64,000 nucleotides of DNA from an uncultured Bryobacterales bacterium. Lineage in GTDB: Bacteria; Acidobacteriota; Terriglobia; Bryobacterales; UBA6623. The stretch is from positions 843,609 to 907,608 of the forward strand of contig CATOTH010000001.1 in the NCBI GenBank assembly GCA_951813065.1, read 5' to 3'. Positions 8,587 through 17,670 of this stretch are shown one piece after another. The notes under the pieces were generated by a model, which saw only the letters and a program-made list of their open reading frames with translations, was not told the origin of the DNA and did no database searches. The translations under genes were made by a program, and so were the position numbers. Numbering within the stretch: position 1 is the first letter of the stretch; each line of letters starts with the position of its first letter.

Positions 8587-11500
8587 TTGCATACATCTCG
8601 TTTTCCACTATGGCTGCTCGCCATCGCGTTGCTGGTGGCAGCGCCGGCTTTCGGCCAGATCGAGTCCGCCAGGATTCAGGGAGTTGTCAGCGACTCGACG
8701 GGCGCCGTGATCCCGGGCGCTTCGGTGACGTTCGTGCATGTCGACACCGGACAGGAGTTCACTACGGCGACTAGCGCGGAAGGTCTGTACCGATCGGTCC
8801 CGTTGCGCATCGGCGAGTACCGCGTCGAGTACGAGTCTGATGGATTCAAGCGCGCAGTCCGGTCGGGAATCAATCTCGAACTGCAGGAAACGGCCGTGAT
8901 CGACGTCTTGCTCGAGATCGGCGAGGTGACCGAGGTTGTCGATGTCACTGCCGATGCCGTCCTGCTCGAGACAACCGAAGCAACCCAGGGCCAGGTCATC
9001 AACAACCAGCGGATCGTGGACATGCCGCTCAATGGCAGGGACTACATTCAGCTGGCGCTGCTCTCGGCCGGGGCCGTCCGGCCGATAGGCGGGCGCTTCG
9101 GGGGCTATAGCGCCGGTGGACAGCGCACGACGCAAAACAACTACACGCTCGACGGAGTTGACAACAACGGCTTGCAGATCGCCGCGCAAGGACGCAGGGC
9201 GGAAGTGGTCAAGCCGTCAGTCGACGCAATTGAAGAGTTCAAGATCTCCACCAATTCGTACACCGCCGAATCTGGACGAGCGCTCGGGGGGACCGTCAAC
9301 GTCTCGATCAAGTCGGGCACGAACGAATTGCACGGCACGGTCTTCGAGTTCCTGCGCAATGACGTGCTGGACGCGAAGAACTTCTTCGATGACCCGGACG
9401 CAGCAAAGCCGCCATTCAAGCGCAACCAGTACGGCTTTTCCCTGGGAGGTCCGCTGAAGCGCAACTCGACCTTCCTCTTCGGCGACTACGAAGCCACGCG
9501 GATTCGCGAGTCCGCCACATTCAACGACACCATCCCCACCCAGGCGCAATTGGCCGGGGACTTCAGCGGGGTGCCGCAGGTGATTTACGATCCCGCCACC
9601 TACAGCTCCGTGACGAACCGCAGGATGCCTTTCGATCGCAATATGATTCCCGCAGCCCGCATTGACCCGGTCGCGCAGAAGGCGAGCCAGTTCTATCCCG
9701 CTCCGAACGAACCCGGCCTGACCCGGAATTGGCGGACCGCTGCCCCTGACCTCGAGGACGATGACAAGTGGGATCTGCGTGCGGATCAAATCCTGGGGAC
9801 GAACGACAACATGTTTTGGCGGTACAGCCAGCAAGACAGCTACGTGCCGACGCCCATCCGCTTTCCTTCCAAGCAGGATGGCGATGGAACCGAGTTCAGG
9901 CACCGCGGCCAGAACATGGCCCTCGGCTGGAACCACATCTTCACTCCCTCGCTGATCACCAACGTCAAGCTCGGCTGGAACAGGATCTATACCAACCGGC
10001 AGGCTCTTGCCCAGGAGAATCTCAACACGGGTCTGGGGCTGACCGGAGTCAACCAAACGCTGCGGGGCGCGGCCCGATTCAACATCAACGGGATGCGGTT
10101 GATCGGGACATCCAACTTCACGCCCAATCTGATCGATTCGCAGAACCGCCAGCTCAATATCGACACGAACTGGACGAAAGGCCAGCACAACATCAAGTTC
10201 GGCTATTCCCTCCAGCTGCTGCAGAGCTATCTCACGAATCCGCAGCAGGAGCTTGGGCAGTTCATCTTCAACGGCAACTTCTCGCGCCAATCGGAGTCAG
10301 GTGGCGACCGCGGAGGACGGCCGGTGGCTGATTTCCTGCTCGGCATTCCGTTTCGCACGGACATTTCGAACTCTGTGTACATGAACTTGCGCGCACCGTG
10401 GCAGCACTTCTACATTCAAGACGAATGGCGCGTGAGCGACAAGCTGACGTTGAACCTGGGACTGCGGTACGAGCACAACATGCCGTGGTACGAGAAGGAC
10501 AATGGCATCTCGAACTTCGACATCGACACCGACCCGCTCAATCCGTCTTTCGTCGTTGCGGCGAACGGGAGCATAGCTTCGCGGGCGACCCTGGCGGCTG
10601 ACGTCAACAATTTCGCGCCGCGTTTCGGGTTCGCCTACCGAGCGACGGATGTGACGGTCGTGCGGGGCGGGTACGGGATCTTCTACGCCAACTACGAAGG
10701 GACGGGGGGCGGGCAGTTCCTCGAAACCAACCCGCCGTTCCACATCAAGTCGCAGATCTCCACCGACAGTATCAATCCGTCCGTGGTCCTGCGCACCGGA
10801 GTGCCCGATGGCGTTGTCACGCCTGAGCGAGCCGTGAGTCTCCGGTTCTCATCGTTCGAGCGCGATCCGCCGTGGCCGATCTCGCAGCAGTGGAACCTGA
10901 ACATCCAGCAGTCGTTGGGGGAGAATACAGTTTGGGAGATCGGTTACTACGGGACCAAGGCCCAGCACCTGGTCAACCGGATCGATGGCAACTACGCCCT
11001 GCCTGGGCCGGGTAATATCAACTCCCGACGACGCTACACTAGCGCCGTGTTTCCGGGAACGGATATCGTGGTCGGGCCGCTCGCGGCAATGAACCGCCAC
11101 GAATTCAACGGCAACTCGCTCTTTCACTCGTTCCAGACGCGTCTCGAGCGGCGCTACGCGAACGGCTTCACCCTGCTAGCCGCCTACGTATGGTCGAAGA
11201 ACATCGGGGACGCGCCCGGATTCTCAGGTTCCGGCAATGCTCCGTTCAGCGGCATCCAGAACCCGTTGAACCGTCGTGCCGAGCGGAGCCTCGACAACCA
11301 GCACCGGGCCCACAGCTTCGTTAGCAGTTACATTTATGACCTGCCTTGGGGCCGCAACCGTCGCTGGGGCAGTTCCTGGGGAGGGGCTCCCGACGCGATT
11401 CTCGGTGGCTGGACTGTCGCCGGCATCGTTTCGCTCACATCCGGTCGGCCGTTCGGGCTAAGGGTGCGCGGCGATCCATCGAACACCGGCAACTTCAGCC

Positions 11501-11847
11501 GGCCGAACGTCGTCGAGGGTGTCAGCCCGCATCTGCCGCGAGGACAGCGGGATCCGGAACGCTGGTTCAACACGGATGCTTTCGTATCGAACAATGATTT
11601 CGAGTACGGCAACGCAGGCCGCAACATCCTGCTGGGCCCGGGACTGGCGAACTGGGACTTCGCGGTCTACAAGCGATTCAACATCACGGAGACTCATTCC
11701 CTCCAGTTCCGGTTCGAGAGCTTCAACTTCACGAACACGCCGGTCTTTAACTTCCCGAACTCCGAGGTCGGAAACAACAACTACGGGCGGATTACCAGCG
11801 CGGATCGGCCTCGCAATCTGCAGTTCGGTTTGAAGTACATCTTCTAG
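8587..11847 (+). CDS. TonB-dependent receptor, carboxypeptidase-regulatory/Oar-like
   Basis: A large outer-membrane receptor of 1086 residues. A signal peptide (PLWLLAIALLVAAPAFG) is followed by a carboxypeptidase-regulatory-like domain (IQGVVSDSTGAVIPGASVTF), then a plug region with MPLNGRDYIQLALLSAG and YTLDGVDNNG, and a long beta-barrel ending in the aromatic residues QFGLKYIF. This architecture is expanded in Acidobacteriota and is usually linked to uptake of large substrates such as polysaccharide fragments; the substrate here is unknown. The start is TTG, supported by GGAGG six bases upstream and by the signal peptide. A perfect hairpin follows the gene. Three sulfatase genes begin about 3 kb downstream, which fits sulfated-glycan use but proves nothing. 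Confidence 0.9.
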   Translation: MHTSRFPLWLLAIALLVAAPAFGQIESARIQGVVSDSTGAVIPGASVTFVHVDTGQEFTTATSAEGLYRSVPLRIGEYRVEYESDGFKRAVRSGINLELQETAVIDVLLEIGEVTEVVDVTADAVLLETTEATQGQVINNQRIVDMPLNGRDYIQLALLSAGAVRPIGGRFGGYSAGGQRTTQNNYTLDGVDNNGLQIAAQGRRAEVVKPSVDAIEEFKISTNSYTAESGRALGGTVNVSIKSGTNELHGTVFEFLRNDVLDAKNFFDDPDAAKPPFKRNQYGFSLGGPLKRNSTFLFGDYEATRIRESATFNDTIPTQAQLAGDFSGVPQVIYDPATYSSVTNRRMPFDRNMIPAARIDPVAQKASQFYPAPNEPGLTRNWRTAAPDLEDDDKWDLRADQILGTNDNMFWRYSQQDSYVPTPIRFPSKQDGDGTEFRHRGQNMALGWNHIFTPSLITNVKLGWNRIYTNRQALAQENLNTGLGLTGVNQTLRGAARFNINGMRLIGTSNFTPNLIDSQNRQLNIDTNWTKGQHNIKFGYSLQLLQSYLTNPQQELGQFIFNGNFSRQSESGGDRGGRPVADFLLGIPFRTDISNSVYMNLRAPWQHFYIQDEWRVSDKLTLNLGLRYEHNMPWYEKDNGISNFDIDTDPLNPSFVVAANGSIASRATLAADVNNFAPRFGFAYRATDVTVVRGGYGIFYANYEGTGGGQFLETNPPFHIKSQISTDSINPSVVLRTGVPDGVVTPERAVSLRFSSFERDPPWPISQQWNLNIQQSLGENTVWEIGYYGTKAQHLVNRIDGNYALPGPGNINSRRRYTSAVFPGTDIVVGPLAAMNRHEFNGNSLFHSFQTRLERRYANGFTLLAAYVWSKNIGDAPGFSGSGNAPFSGIQNPLNRRAERSLDNQHRAHSFVSSYIYDLPWGRNRRWGSSWGGAPDAILGGWTVAGIVSLTSGRPFGLRVRGDPSNTGNFSRPNVVEGVSPHLPRGQRDPERWFNTDAFVSNNDFEYGNAGRNILLGPGLANWDFAVYKRFNITETHSLQFRFESFNFTNTPVFNFPNSEVGNNNYGRITSADRPRNLQFGLKYIF

Positions 11848-11884
11848 CGCGGGCGCAATGCGGTTTCCGCACGCGCTGTAGCGT

Positions 11885-11919
11885 CCTGAGTCCGGAACAG
11901 GAGTCGTTCCGGACTCAGG
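11885..11919 (+). terminator. Perfect 14-bp hairpin after the TonB receptor
   Basis: CCTGAGTCCGGAAC (11885-11898) pairs exactly with GTTCCGGACTCAGG (11906-11919) across a 7-base loop, 38 bases after the stop codon. No T-run follows. It is a likely transcript end or 3' stabiliser. The rest of 11920-12270 has no recognisable gene. Confidence 0.55.
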
Positions 11920-12270
11920 GCGGATTGACCGTCCTGTGCCGGTGGAGAGCATTCCGAGCCACGCGGCACGACAAGCGACTACGGGGAGCCTCGTGTTGCT
12001 GGGTGAGGATCGTCCGACCGGGTCGCGCTAATCCTGGCCCTGGTCAAGGCCGAAGTGCCGCGAGGGTTCGAGAGTCAGAGTCGCGATCTGAAACGTCGGT
12101 CATAAATTCTGCAACGAGTTTGCGCCAAGTCTGGTTAGCTGTCCAGTCTCCGCGGAGAGCCGTCAGGAATCATTTTCGCTCCAATATATTGAAAACAAAG
12201 GAAAATTCAATCTCCAAGCCCGCTTGCGACCTTCCGACCGGGTTCCCATAATCGCCCTTCCGACGATCTG

Positions 12271-12300
12271 ACTTGCATCATTGTTGCAAGTATGTATACT
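12271..12300 (+). promoter_or_regulatory. Promoter with overlapping operator-like dyad
   Basis: TTGCAT (12273-12278) and TATACT (12295-12300) are separated by 16 bases and make a good sigma-70-type promoter for the receptor gene starting at 12359. A perfect dyad, ACTTGCA at 12271-12277 and TGCAAGT at 12285-12291, covers the -35 element and part of the spacer. A repressor bound there would block RNA polymerase. Confidence 0.55.
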
Positions 12301-12358
12301 CTTGGTTCTTGCGACGGAGTCTCATCTGGCTAGTTGCAAATTGCATTAAGGGCGATAG

Positions 12359-14728
12359 TTGACTACAGGAATCCGATTTCAACGAGCAGTTCTTGCTATT
12401 CTGGCTGCCCTTCTGTTCGCAGGACTGTTGCAGGCCAGAGAGGTGCGCGGGGAGTTGACCGGCCCAGGCGGGTTTCCGGTTGCGCGAGCGACCGTCGAGA
12501 TCCTGGAGACGGGGGAGTCCGAGCGAACGGACGGATTCGGCGGGTTCACGTTGGCCGGAGTTCCAGAGGGTGCGTTCACGGTGCGAGTGACGGCGGACGA
12601 CTTCGAACCGGTCGAGGTCAGCGGCTCGGCGGCGACCACCTACCTCTCTGTTGCCCTGACCGAAATCCGGAGCAACACAGCTTCGATCGAGGTCGTGGCC
12701 AGGGCCGAAGACCTGCGGACCGCGATCCCGGGATCTCTGCATGTGATCGGCAAGAGCGATCTGGTCGCTGCCAAGCCGATTGACGCGAACGAGGTGTTGC
12801 GCCGGGTTCCCGGGGTCAACCTGCGCGAGGATTCGGGCCCCGTCGCAACTCGGCTGAACATCGGGATTCGCGGCCTGAATCCCAACCGCAGCCGTAAGGT
12901 CCTGGTTCTGGAGGACGGCATCCCGGTCGCGCTGGCTCCATACGGCGAGCCGGACATGTACTATTCGCCGCCGATCGAACGGATGAGCCGGGTCGAGATT
13001 CTCAAGGGGAGCGGGCAGATCGCGCACGGCCCGCAGACCGTCGGAGGCGTTCTGAACTTCGTCACACCGGATCCCCCGGCGACGTTTCATGGAGAACTCG
13101 ACGCGGAGGGAGGGCAGAGGGGCCTCTTCGTTGGCTCGGCCTTGCTCGGGGGCAGCAATCGCGACCAGTCGATCGGGTGGATCGGAACCTACCTGCACAA
13201 GCAGGGAGACGGGTGGAGGCGATTCTACTACGACATCGAAGATGCGCAGATGAAGTTCAACCTCAGGCCCAGCCAGGGTCACGCGCTGGCGGTCAAGGCC
13301 GGCGTTTACGACGAGATTTCGAATTCAACCTATCTCGGGCTGACCACGCCGATGTACGAGCAGGACCCACGGCAAAACCCTGTCCCTTCCGACACGCTGG
13401 ACGTCGAACGCAGGTCGGCTTCGCTGTCGCATGCCTATACGATCAACCCGTCGTCGGTGCTCAGTAGCACGGCATTCCTCTACACCACGAAGCGGTACTG
13501 GGGACGGCAGGACTTCGACCGGTCCGACCGTGGCCGGGACTACCTCGGCGTGGTCGGCGATCCCGGAGTTGCGGGGGGCGCGCTGTACCTGCGCAACTCG
13601 GCAGGCAACCGCAACCGTCTGTTCAACGTTTACGGCGTGCAATCGAACTACGGGTTGCAACACCGGTACGGCTATCTCCATGCCGGCGCCCGGTACATCT
13701 ACGAGAAGGCTCGCGACCAGCGCGTCAACGGCGATGGCTTCACAGCCCGGACCGGCACCATCCGCGATGACGAATTCCGGACCGGGCGGGCGCTTGCCGG
13801 ATACGTGCAGAACCGGTTCCAGGTCGGCTCGCGTGTGACGTTGACGCCGGGGGTTCGCTTCGTGCAGTACAACCAGGAGCGGCATATCACGCGCAAGCGT
13901 GTCGACGGGGATCCGACGAACGTCGACATTCGCAATGACAATGGCGTTGCGACCGCGATTCCGGGCCTTGGTTTCTCGGTCCGGGCGCGCGATGACATCA
14001 CGTTCTTCACCGGCATCCATCGCGGGTTCGCGCCACCGGGCACGAAGATCGCCATCACAAGCAGCGGCGAGAACCTGGACCTTGACGCCGAACTCTCTTG
14101 GAACTACGAGGCGGGCATCCGGATCCGCGGAGACCGGGCAGTCACTGGAGAGTTGACGTTCTTCCGTATGGATTTCTCGAATCAGATCATCACGGCCGCG
14201 GAATCAGGCGGGGCGACAACCACGGTCACGAACGGGGGCGCCACGCTGCATCAGGGATTCGAGAGCTCGGTCAAGGTCCAGTGGGACCGGGTCGCCGACT
14301 TGAACGGATGGAGCCTCTACACGGCCCTGCGGTACACGTATCTGCCGACAGCCGAGTTCACGGACAACAACCTCTACGGAGGCAACCGTCTGCCTTACGC
14401 TCCCGAGAGCACGGTGGGAGCGATCGTCGGGATCAAGCAGTATGACGGGCTGAGCTTCCAATTCGCATTCAGCGCCATCGGGAGCCAGTTTGGAGACAAC
14501 CAGCAGACTGCAGCATCCTCGCTGGACGGTACCGTGGGGCGGCTGCCGTCATACCAGCTTGCAAACCTCAACGCCGGTTACGAAATCCGCCGCGAACGGT
14601 GGGTGTTCGAACCATACTTCACGGTCAAGAACGCTCTCGATGAAATCTATATTTCCTCCAGGGCGCCCCAGGGGATTCAGCCCGGGCTCTTCCGGCAATT
14701 GAACGCCGGGCTCAGGATCAGCTTCTGA
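12359..14728 (+). CDS. TonB-dependent receptor (FecA-like plug)
   Basis: A 789-residue outer-membrane receptor. The signal peptide AVLAILAALLFAGLLQA is followed by a carboxypeptidase-regulatory-like domain (VRGELTGPGGFPVARATVEI). The plug has LHVIGKSDLVAAKPIDANEV, LRRVPGVNLREDSGP, LNIGIRGLNPNRSRKVLVLE and VEILKGSGQIAHGPQTVGG, and a full beta-barrel ends LNAGLRISF. The plug resembles FecA-type siderophore or metal-citrate receptors, so an iron or other metal-chelate substrate is plausible but not shown. The start is TTG with AAGGG upstream, and no better in-frame start precedes the signal peptide. The upstream promoter carries an operator-like dyad, suggesting repression. It converges with the sulfatase gene, 22 bases apart. 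Confidence 0.9.
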   Translation: MTTGIRFQRAVLAILAALLFAGLLQAREVRGELTGPGGFPVARATVEILETGESERTDGFGGFTLAGVPEGAFTVRVTADDFEPVEVSGSAATTYLSVALTEIRSNTASIEVVARAEDLRTAIPGSLHVIGKSDLVAAKPIDANEVLRRVPGVNLREDSGPVATRLNIGIRGLNPNRSRKVLVLEDGIPVALAPYGEPDMYYSPPIERMSRVEILKGSGQIAHGPQTVGGVLNFVTPDPPATFHGELDAEGGQRGLFVGSALLGGSNRDQSIGWIGTYLHKQGDGWRRFYYDIEDAQMKFNLRPSQGHALAVKAGVYDEISNSTYLGLTTPMYEQDPRQNPVPSDTLDVERRSASLSHAYTINPSSVLSSTAFLYTTKRYWGRQDFDRSDRGRDYLGVVGDPGVAGGALYLRNSAGNRNRLFNVYGVQSNYGLQHRYGYLHAGARYIYEKARDQRVNGDGFTARTGTIRDDEFRTGRALAGYVQNRFQVGSRVTLTPGVRFVQYNQERHITRKRVDGDPTNVDIRNDNGVATAIPGLGFSVRARDDITFFTGIHRGFAPPGTKIAITSSGENLDLDAELSWNYEAGIRIRGDRAVTGELTFFRMDFSNQIITAAESGGATTTVTNGGATLHQGFESSVKVQWDRVADLNGWSLYTALRYTYLPTAEFTDNNLYGGNRLPYAPESTVGAIVGIKQYDGLSFQFAFSAIGSQFGDNQQTAASSLDGTVGRLPSYQLANLNAGYEIRRERWVFEPYFTVKNALDEIYISSRAPQGIQPGLFRQLNAGLRISF

Positions 14729-14750
14729 GTTGCGATTTGCGCGGCAAGCG

Positions 14751-16304
14751 TCAGAGCGACCGGCTGTACCCCTGTTGCTTGTACCGCTCCAGGAGTTCCT
14801 TGAGTTCTTGCGCGCGGTCAGGTTGCTCGGTCACTAGATTGCGGTCCTCGTGGCGATCCGCCTCGAGGTCGAACAACTGCGCCGGAGGGTCCCCTTCCTT
14901 GGGTCCGTCCCATTGATTCGAGCCGGGGCCTGGGCCGTCGATGAACTTCCAGCGGCCTTGACGAATTGCGAACGTGCCATCCACGGAATGATGTACCGTC
15001 GCCTCGCGCAGTGGGGACGTGTCCTCGCCAAGTAGCGCTGACAGGAAACTGACGCTGTCTTCCCCCGCATCGACTGGCAGAGCGAAACTGGCTATCTCAG
15101 CTGCCGTTGCCATCAGGTCGGTCAGGCAAATGGTTTGGTCGCTGCTGGACCCGGGTGCGACCTGGGCAGGCCAACGGGCGATAAACGGCATTCGGTGCCC
15201 ACCCTCCCAGGCGTCGCGCTTCTTGCCTCTCTGGCTGGGATGGTTGGCGTAGTGGTCGAACTCCTCGATGTGACTGGGGTCCCACTCCGCACCGTTGTCG
15301 CTGGTCAGGATGAAGAGTGTGTCTTCCACTTGGCCGGTCCGCTCGAGAGCGTCCATCAGCAGGCCCACTTGGGCATCGACCTGGGTGACGAAGTCACCGT
15401 ATTTCCCGGCTTCGCTGCGACCGATGAATTCTTCCGTTGGCACCCACGGCCAATGCGGCGCGGGCAATGGGAAATAGAGGAAGAACGGAGTCTCCGGCGT
15501 TTCCGCACGCTGTTCGATGTAGTCAACCGCGTGCCGGGTCAGGTTCGGCAGCACGTCGAAGAAGTCGAAGCCTTCCGCGGCTTCTCCGGGCCGCCAGAAG
15601 ACCGGTCCGTCGAATCGACCGGGTTCGTGAACCGTTGCCGGTTTCTCGCAGGCATTGTTCTCCAGATACACGTAAGGGGCCATGTCCAGAGACGCGGGAA
15701 TGATGTAGGAGTAGTCGAAGCCCACGGTCGCCGGACCGTGGGTCACCGGCTTGGTGAAGTCAATCTCCAGGCCATCCGGCTTGGCAAAATCCGACGCCCC
15801 CTGGAATGCCTTTGACGTATCGTCGTCGGACCAATCCGCGGGCTCTGAGACGGTTGTCCAGTCCAAGCCGAGGTGCCACTTTCCGATGACGGCGGTGTGG
15901 TATCCGCTCTCCCCCAGCACGCTCGCGACGGTCATCCGGCCCGGTTCGATCAGGGATCGAGAGTAGCCCGAAAGCACGCCCCGCTTGAGGCGCGACCGCC
16001 ATGCGTACCGGCCGGTCAATACTCCGTAGCGGGTTGGAGTGCAAACGGCCGAGCCAGAATGCGCGTCGGTGAATCGCATGCCTTGAGCGGCCAGCGCATC
16101 CATGTGTGGCGTTGGAATCTTGGATCCCTCGTTGAAGCTCCCCAGATCGCCGTACCCCATGTCATCAGCCATGAGGAAAATGATGTTCGGAGATCGATCA
16201 ACCTGCGGGGATTCGGGAGCGCAAGCGACCGTTGCGATCATCAGGATCGCGGACGCCAAAGCGGAATGGATCCAGAAACTGGGCCGAGGTGACATTGCCA
16301 TCAT
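14751..16304 (-). CDS. Sulfatase lipoprotein
   Basis: A type I formylglycine sulfatase of 517 residues that should hydrolyse sulfate esters, probably on a carbohydrate, in the periplasm or at the cell surface. The N-terminus has a lipoprotein-type signal with a Cys (LMIATVACAPES). Metal-binding residues are in IIFLMADDMGYGDLG, the modified Cys is in SAVCTPTRYGVLTGRYAWRS, and HLGLDW and ILTSDNGAEWDP follow. Formylglycine formation needs a maturase (FGE or anSME), and none is visible in the window. Several Met codons lie at the start (MMAMSP), so the exact start is open. This gene is more distant in sequence from the two tandem sulfatases that follow. Confidence 0.9.
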   Translation of the reverse strand: MMAMSPRPSFWIHSALASAILMIATVACAPESPQVDRSPNIIFLMADDMGYGDLGSFNEGSKIPTPHMDALAAQGMRFTDAHSGSAVCTPTRYGVLTGRYAWRSRLKRGVLSGYSRSLIEPGRMTVASVLGESGYHTAVIGKWHLGLDWTTVSEPADWSDDDTSKAFQGASDFAKPDGLEIDFTKPVTHGPATVGFDYSYIIPASLDMAPYVYLENNACEKPATVHEPGRFDGPVFWRPGEAAEGFDFFDVLPNLTRHAVDYIEQRAETPETPFFLYFPLPAPHWPWVPTEEFIGRSEAGKYGDFVTQVDAQVGLLMDALERTGQVEDTLFILTSDNGAEWDPSHIEEFDHYANHPSQRGKKRDAWEGGHRMPFIARWPAQVAPGSSSDQTICLTDLMATAAEIASFALPVDAGEDSVSFLSALLGEDTSPLREATVHHSVDGTFAIRQGRWKFIDGPGPGSNQWDGPKEGDPPAQLFDLEADRHEDRNLVTEQPDRAQELKELLERYKQQGYSRSL

Positions 16305-16383
16305 TTGCCGATTCTACGGCACCGGGTCACGCCGGGCAGGGCAACAGGGACGTTGTCGGGTCCACCGCGAGCAGGTATGCGAG

Positions 16384-17670
16384 TCAGTTGCAGACCAATT
16401 CTCCGAGAACGTCGAAGAACTCCGGGAACGAAACGCTCGCCGCCTCCGCCCCATGCAAGATCGAGTCGCCGTCGGACGCAAGCGCGGCCACGGCGAACGC
16501 CATTGCGATGCGGTGGTCTCCAGCTGAATCGATTTCAGCGGCCCGCAACCGGGATCTGCCCTCGATGTCCATCCCGTCCGGGTACTCGGTGACACTGACG
16601 CCCATGCGCCGAAGGTTTGCCGTGACTGTTGCGATCCGATCGGTTTCCTTGACCCGCAACTCCCCGGCGTCCCGGATTCGCAGGCCATTCTCCGAGACCG
16701 CTCCGAGCACTGCGAGCATTGGAATCTCGTCGATCACTCCCGCGGTGGATGCACCGCTGATCTCGCCCCCCCGAATTGCGTGCCCTCCGCGAATCACCAG
16801 CGTGCCGGACGGCTCGCCTGTGCCGTCCGGTTCCGGATGGGCCTCGATCGAGGCTCCCATCGACCGCAGCACCGAGAGCACGGCCGTGCGAGTCGGATTC
16901 AGCCCGACTCCATGGATGCTCAACTCCGATCCTGGCAGCAGCAGCGCGGCCCCCAGGAAGAAGACCGCGGAGGACAGGTCGCTCGGAATATGCATGTCGC
17001 AGGCCGTCAGTCGGGGCATTCCCGTGATCGAGATGGCCCGAGCCTCGACTGTGATGTCGGCGCCGAACCGGCGCAGCGCAATTTCGGAATGATTGCGCGT
17101 TTCCAGCGGCTCTACCACCGTCGTCGTGCCTGGCGCACGCAGACCGGCGAGCAGCACGGCGCTCTTGACTTGTGCGCTGGCGACAGGGAGTTCGTAGCGG
17201 ATCGGGAGCAACGCTCCACCACGGATCGTCAACGGCGGGTACTCCCCGTCACGCGCGTCGATCGAAGCACCCATCGCCCGCAGCGGGGTCAGGATCCGCT
17301 TCATCGGCCGCTGCGAAAGGGATGCGTCACCCTTGATCTGGCACTGGAAATCCTGCCCGGCGAGAATACCCGACAACAGGCGCATGGTCGTGCCGGAGTT
17401 CCCCGCGTCGAGTGGCCCAGACGGGGCTTGGAGCCGCCCCTCTCCGTGACCGGCGATCTCGACCCTGTCGCCCTGCACACTGCAGCGAGCGCCCAGCGCC
17501 CGCATGCATTCGAGGGTGGAAGCGCAGTCCTGTCCCGACGAATAGTTCGTGAGGACGCTGCTGCCTTCAGCCAAGGACGCGAGCATGGCGTAGCGGTGTG
17601 AGATCGATTTGTCTCCTGGCAGTGAGATCGAACCGGCGATTCCTGAAGAGGGATGGATCGTGCGTGTCAT
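16384..17670 (-). CDS. aroA: 3-phosphoshikimate 1-carboxyvinyltransferase (EPSP synthase)
   Basis: EPSP synthase joins shikimate-3-phosphate and phosphoenolpyruvate in the chorismate pathway. The 428-residue protein is complete: LPGDKSISHRYAMLASLAEG binds substrate, LDAGNSGTTMRLLSGIL is the first signature, and RVKETDRIATVTANLRRMG is the second, with GDHRIAMAFAVAALAS near the end. The first 157 residues are duplicated in the fragment at 19742-20218, but only this copy is full length. The gene lies downstream of a sulfatase with a 207-base gap that has the same length in both tandem copies, so it may be read from the same transcript or from a promoter in that gap. Confidence 0.95.
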   Translation of the reverse strand: MTRTIHPSSGIAGSISLPGDKSISHRYAMLASLAEGSSVLTNYSSGQDCASTLECMRALGARCSVQGDRVEIAGHGEGRLQAPSGPLDAGNSGTTMRLLSGILAGQDFQCQIKGDASLSQRPMKRILTPLRAMGASIDARDGEYPPLTIRGGALLPIRYELPVASAQVKSAVLLAGLRAPGTTTVVEPLETRNHSEIALRRFGADITVEARAISITGMPRLTACDMHIPSDLSSAVFFLGAALLLPGSELSIHGVGLNPTRTAVLSVLRSMGASIEAHPEPDGTGEPSGTLVIRGGHAIRGGEISGASTAGVIDEIPMLAVLGAVSENGLRIRDAGELRVKETDRIATVTANLRRMGVSVTEYPDGMDIEGRSRLRAAEIDSAGDHRIAMAFAVAALASDGDSILHGAEAASVSFPEFFDVLGELVCN

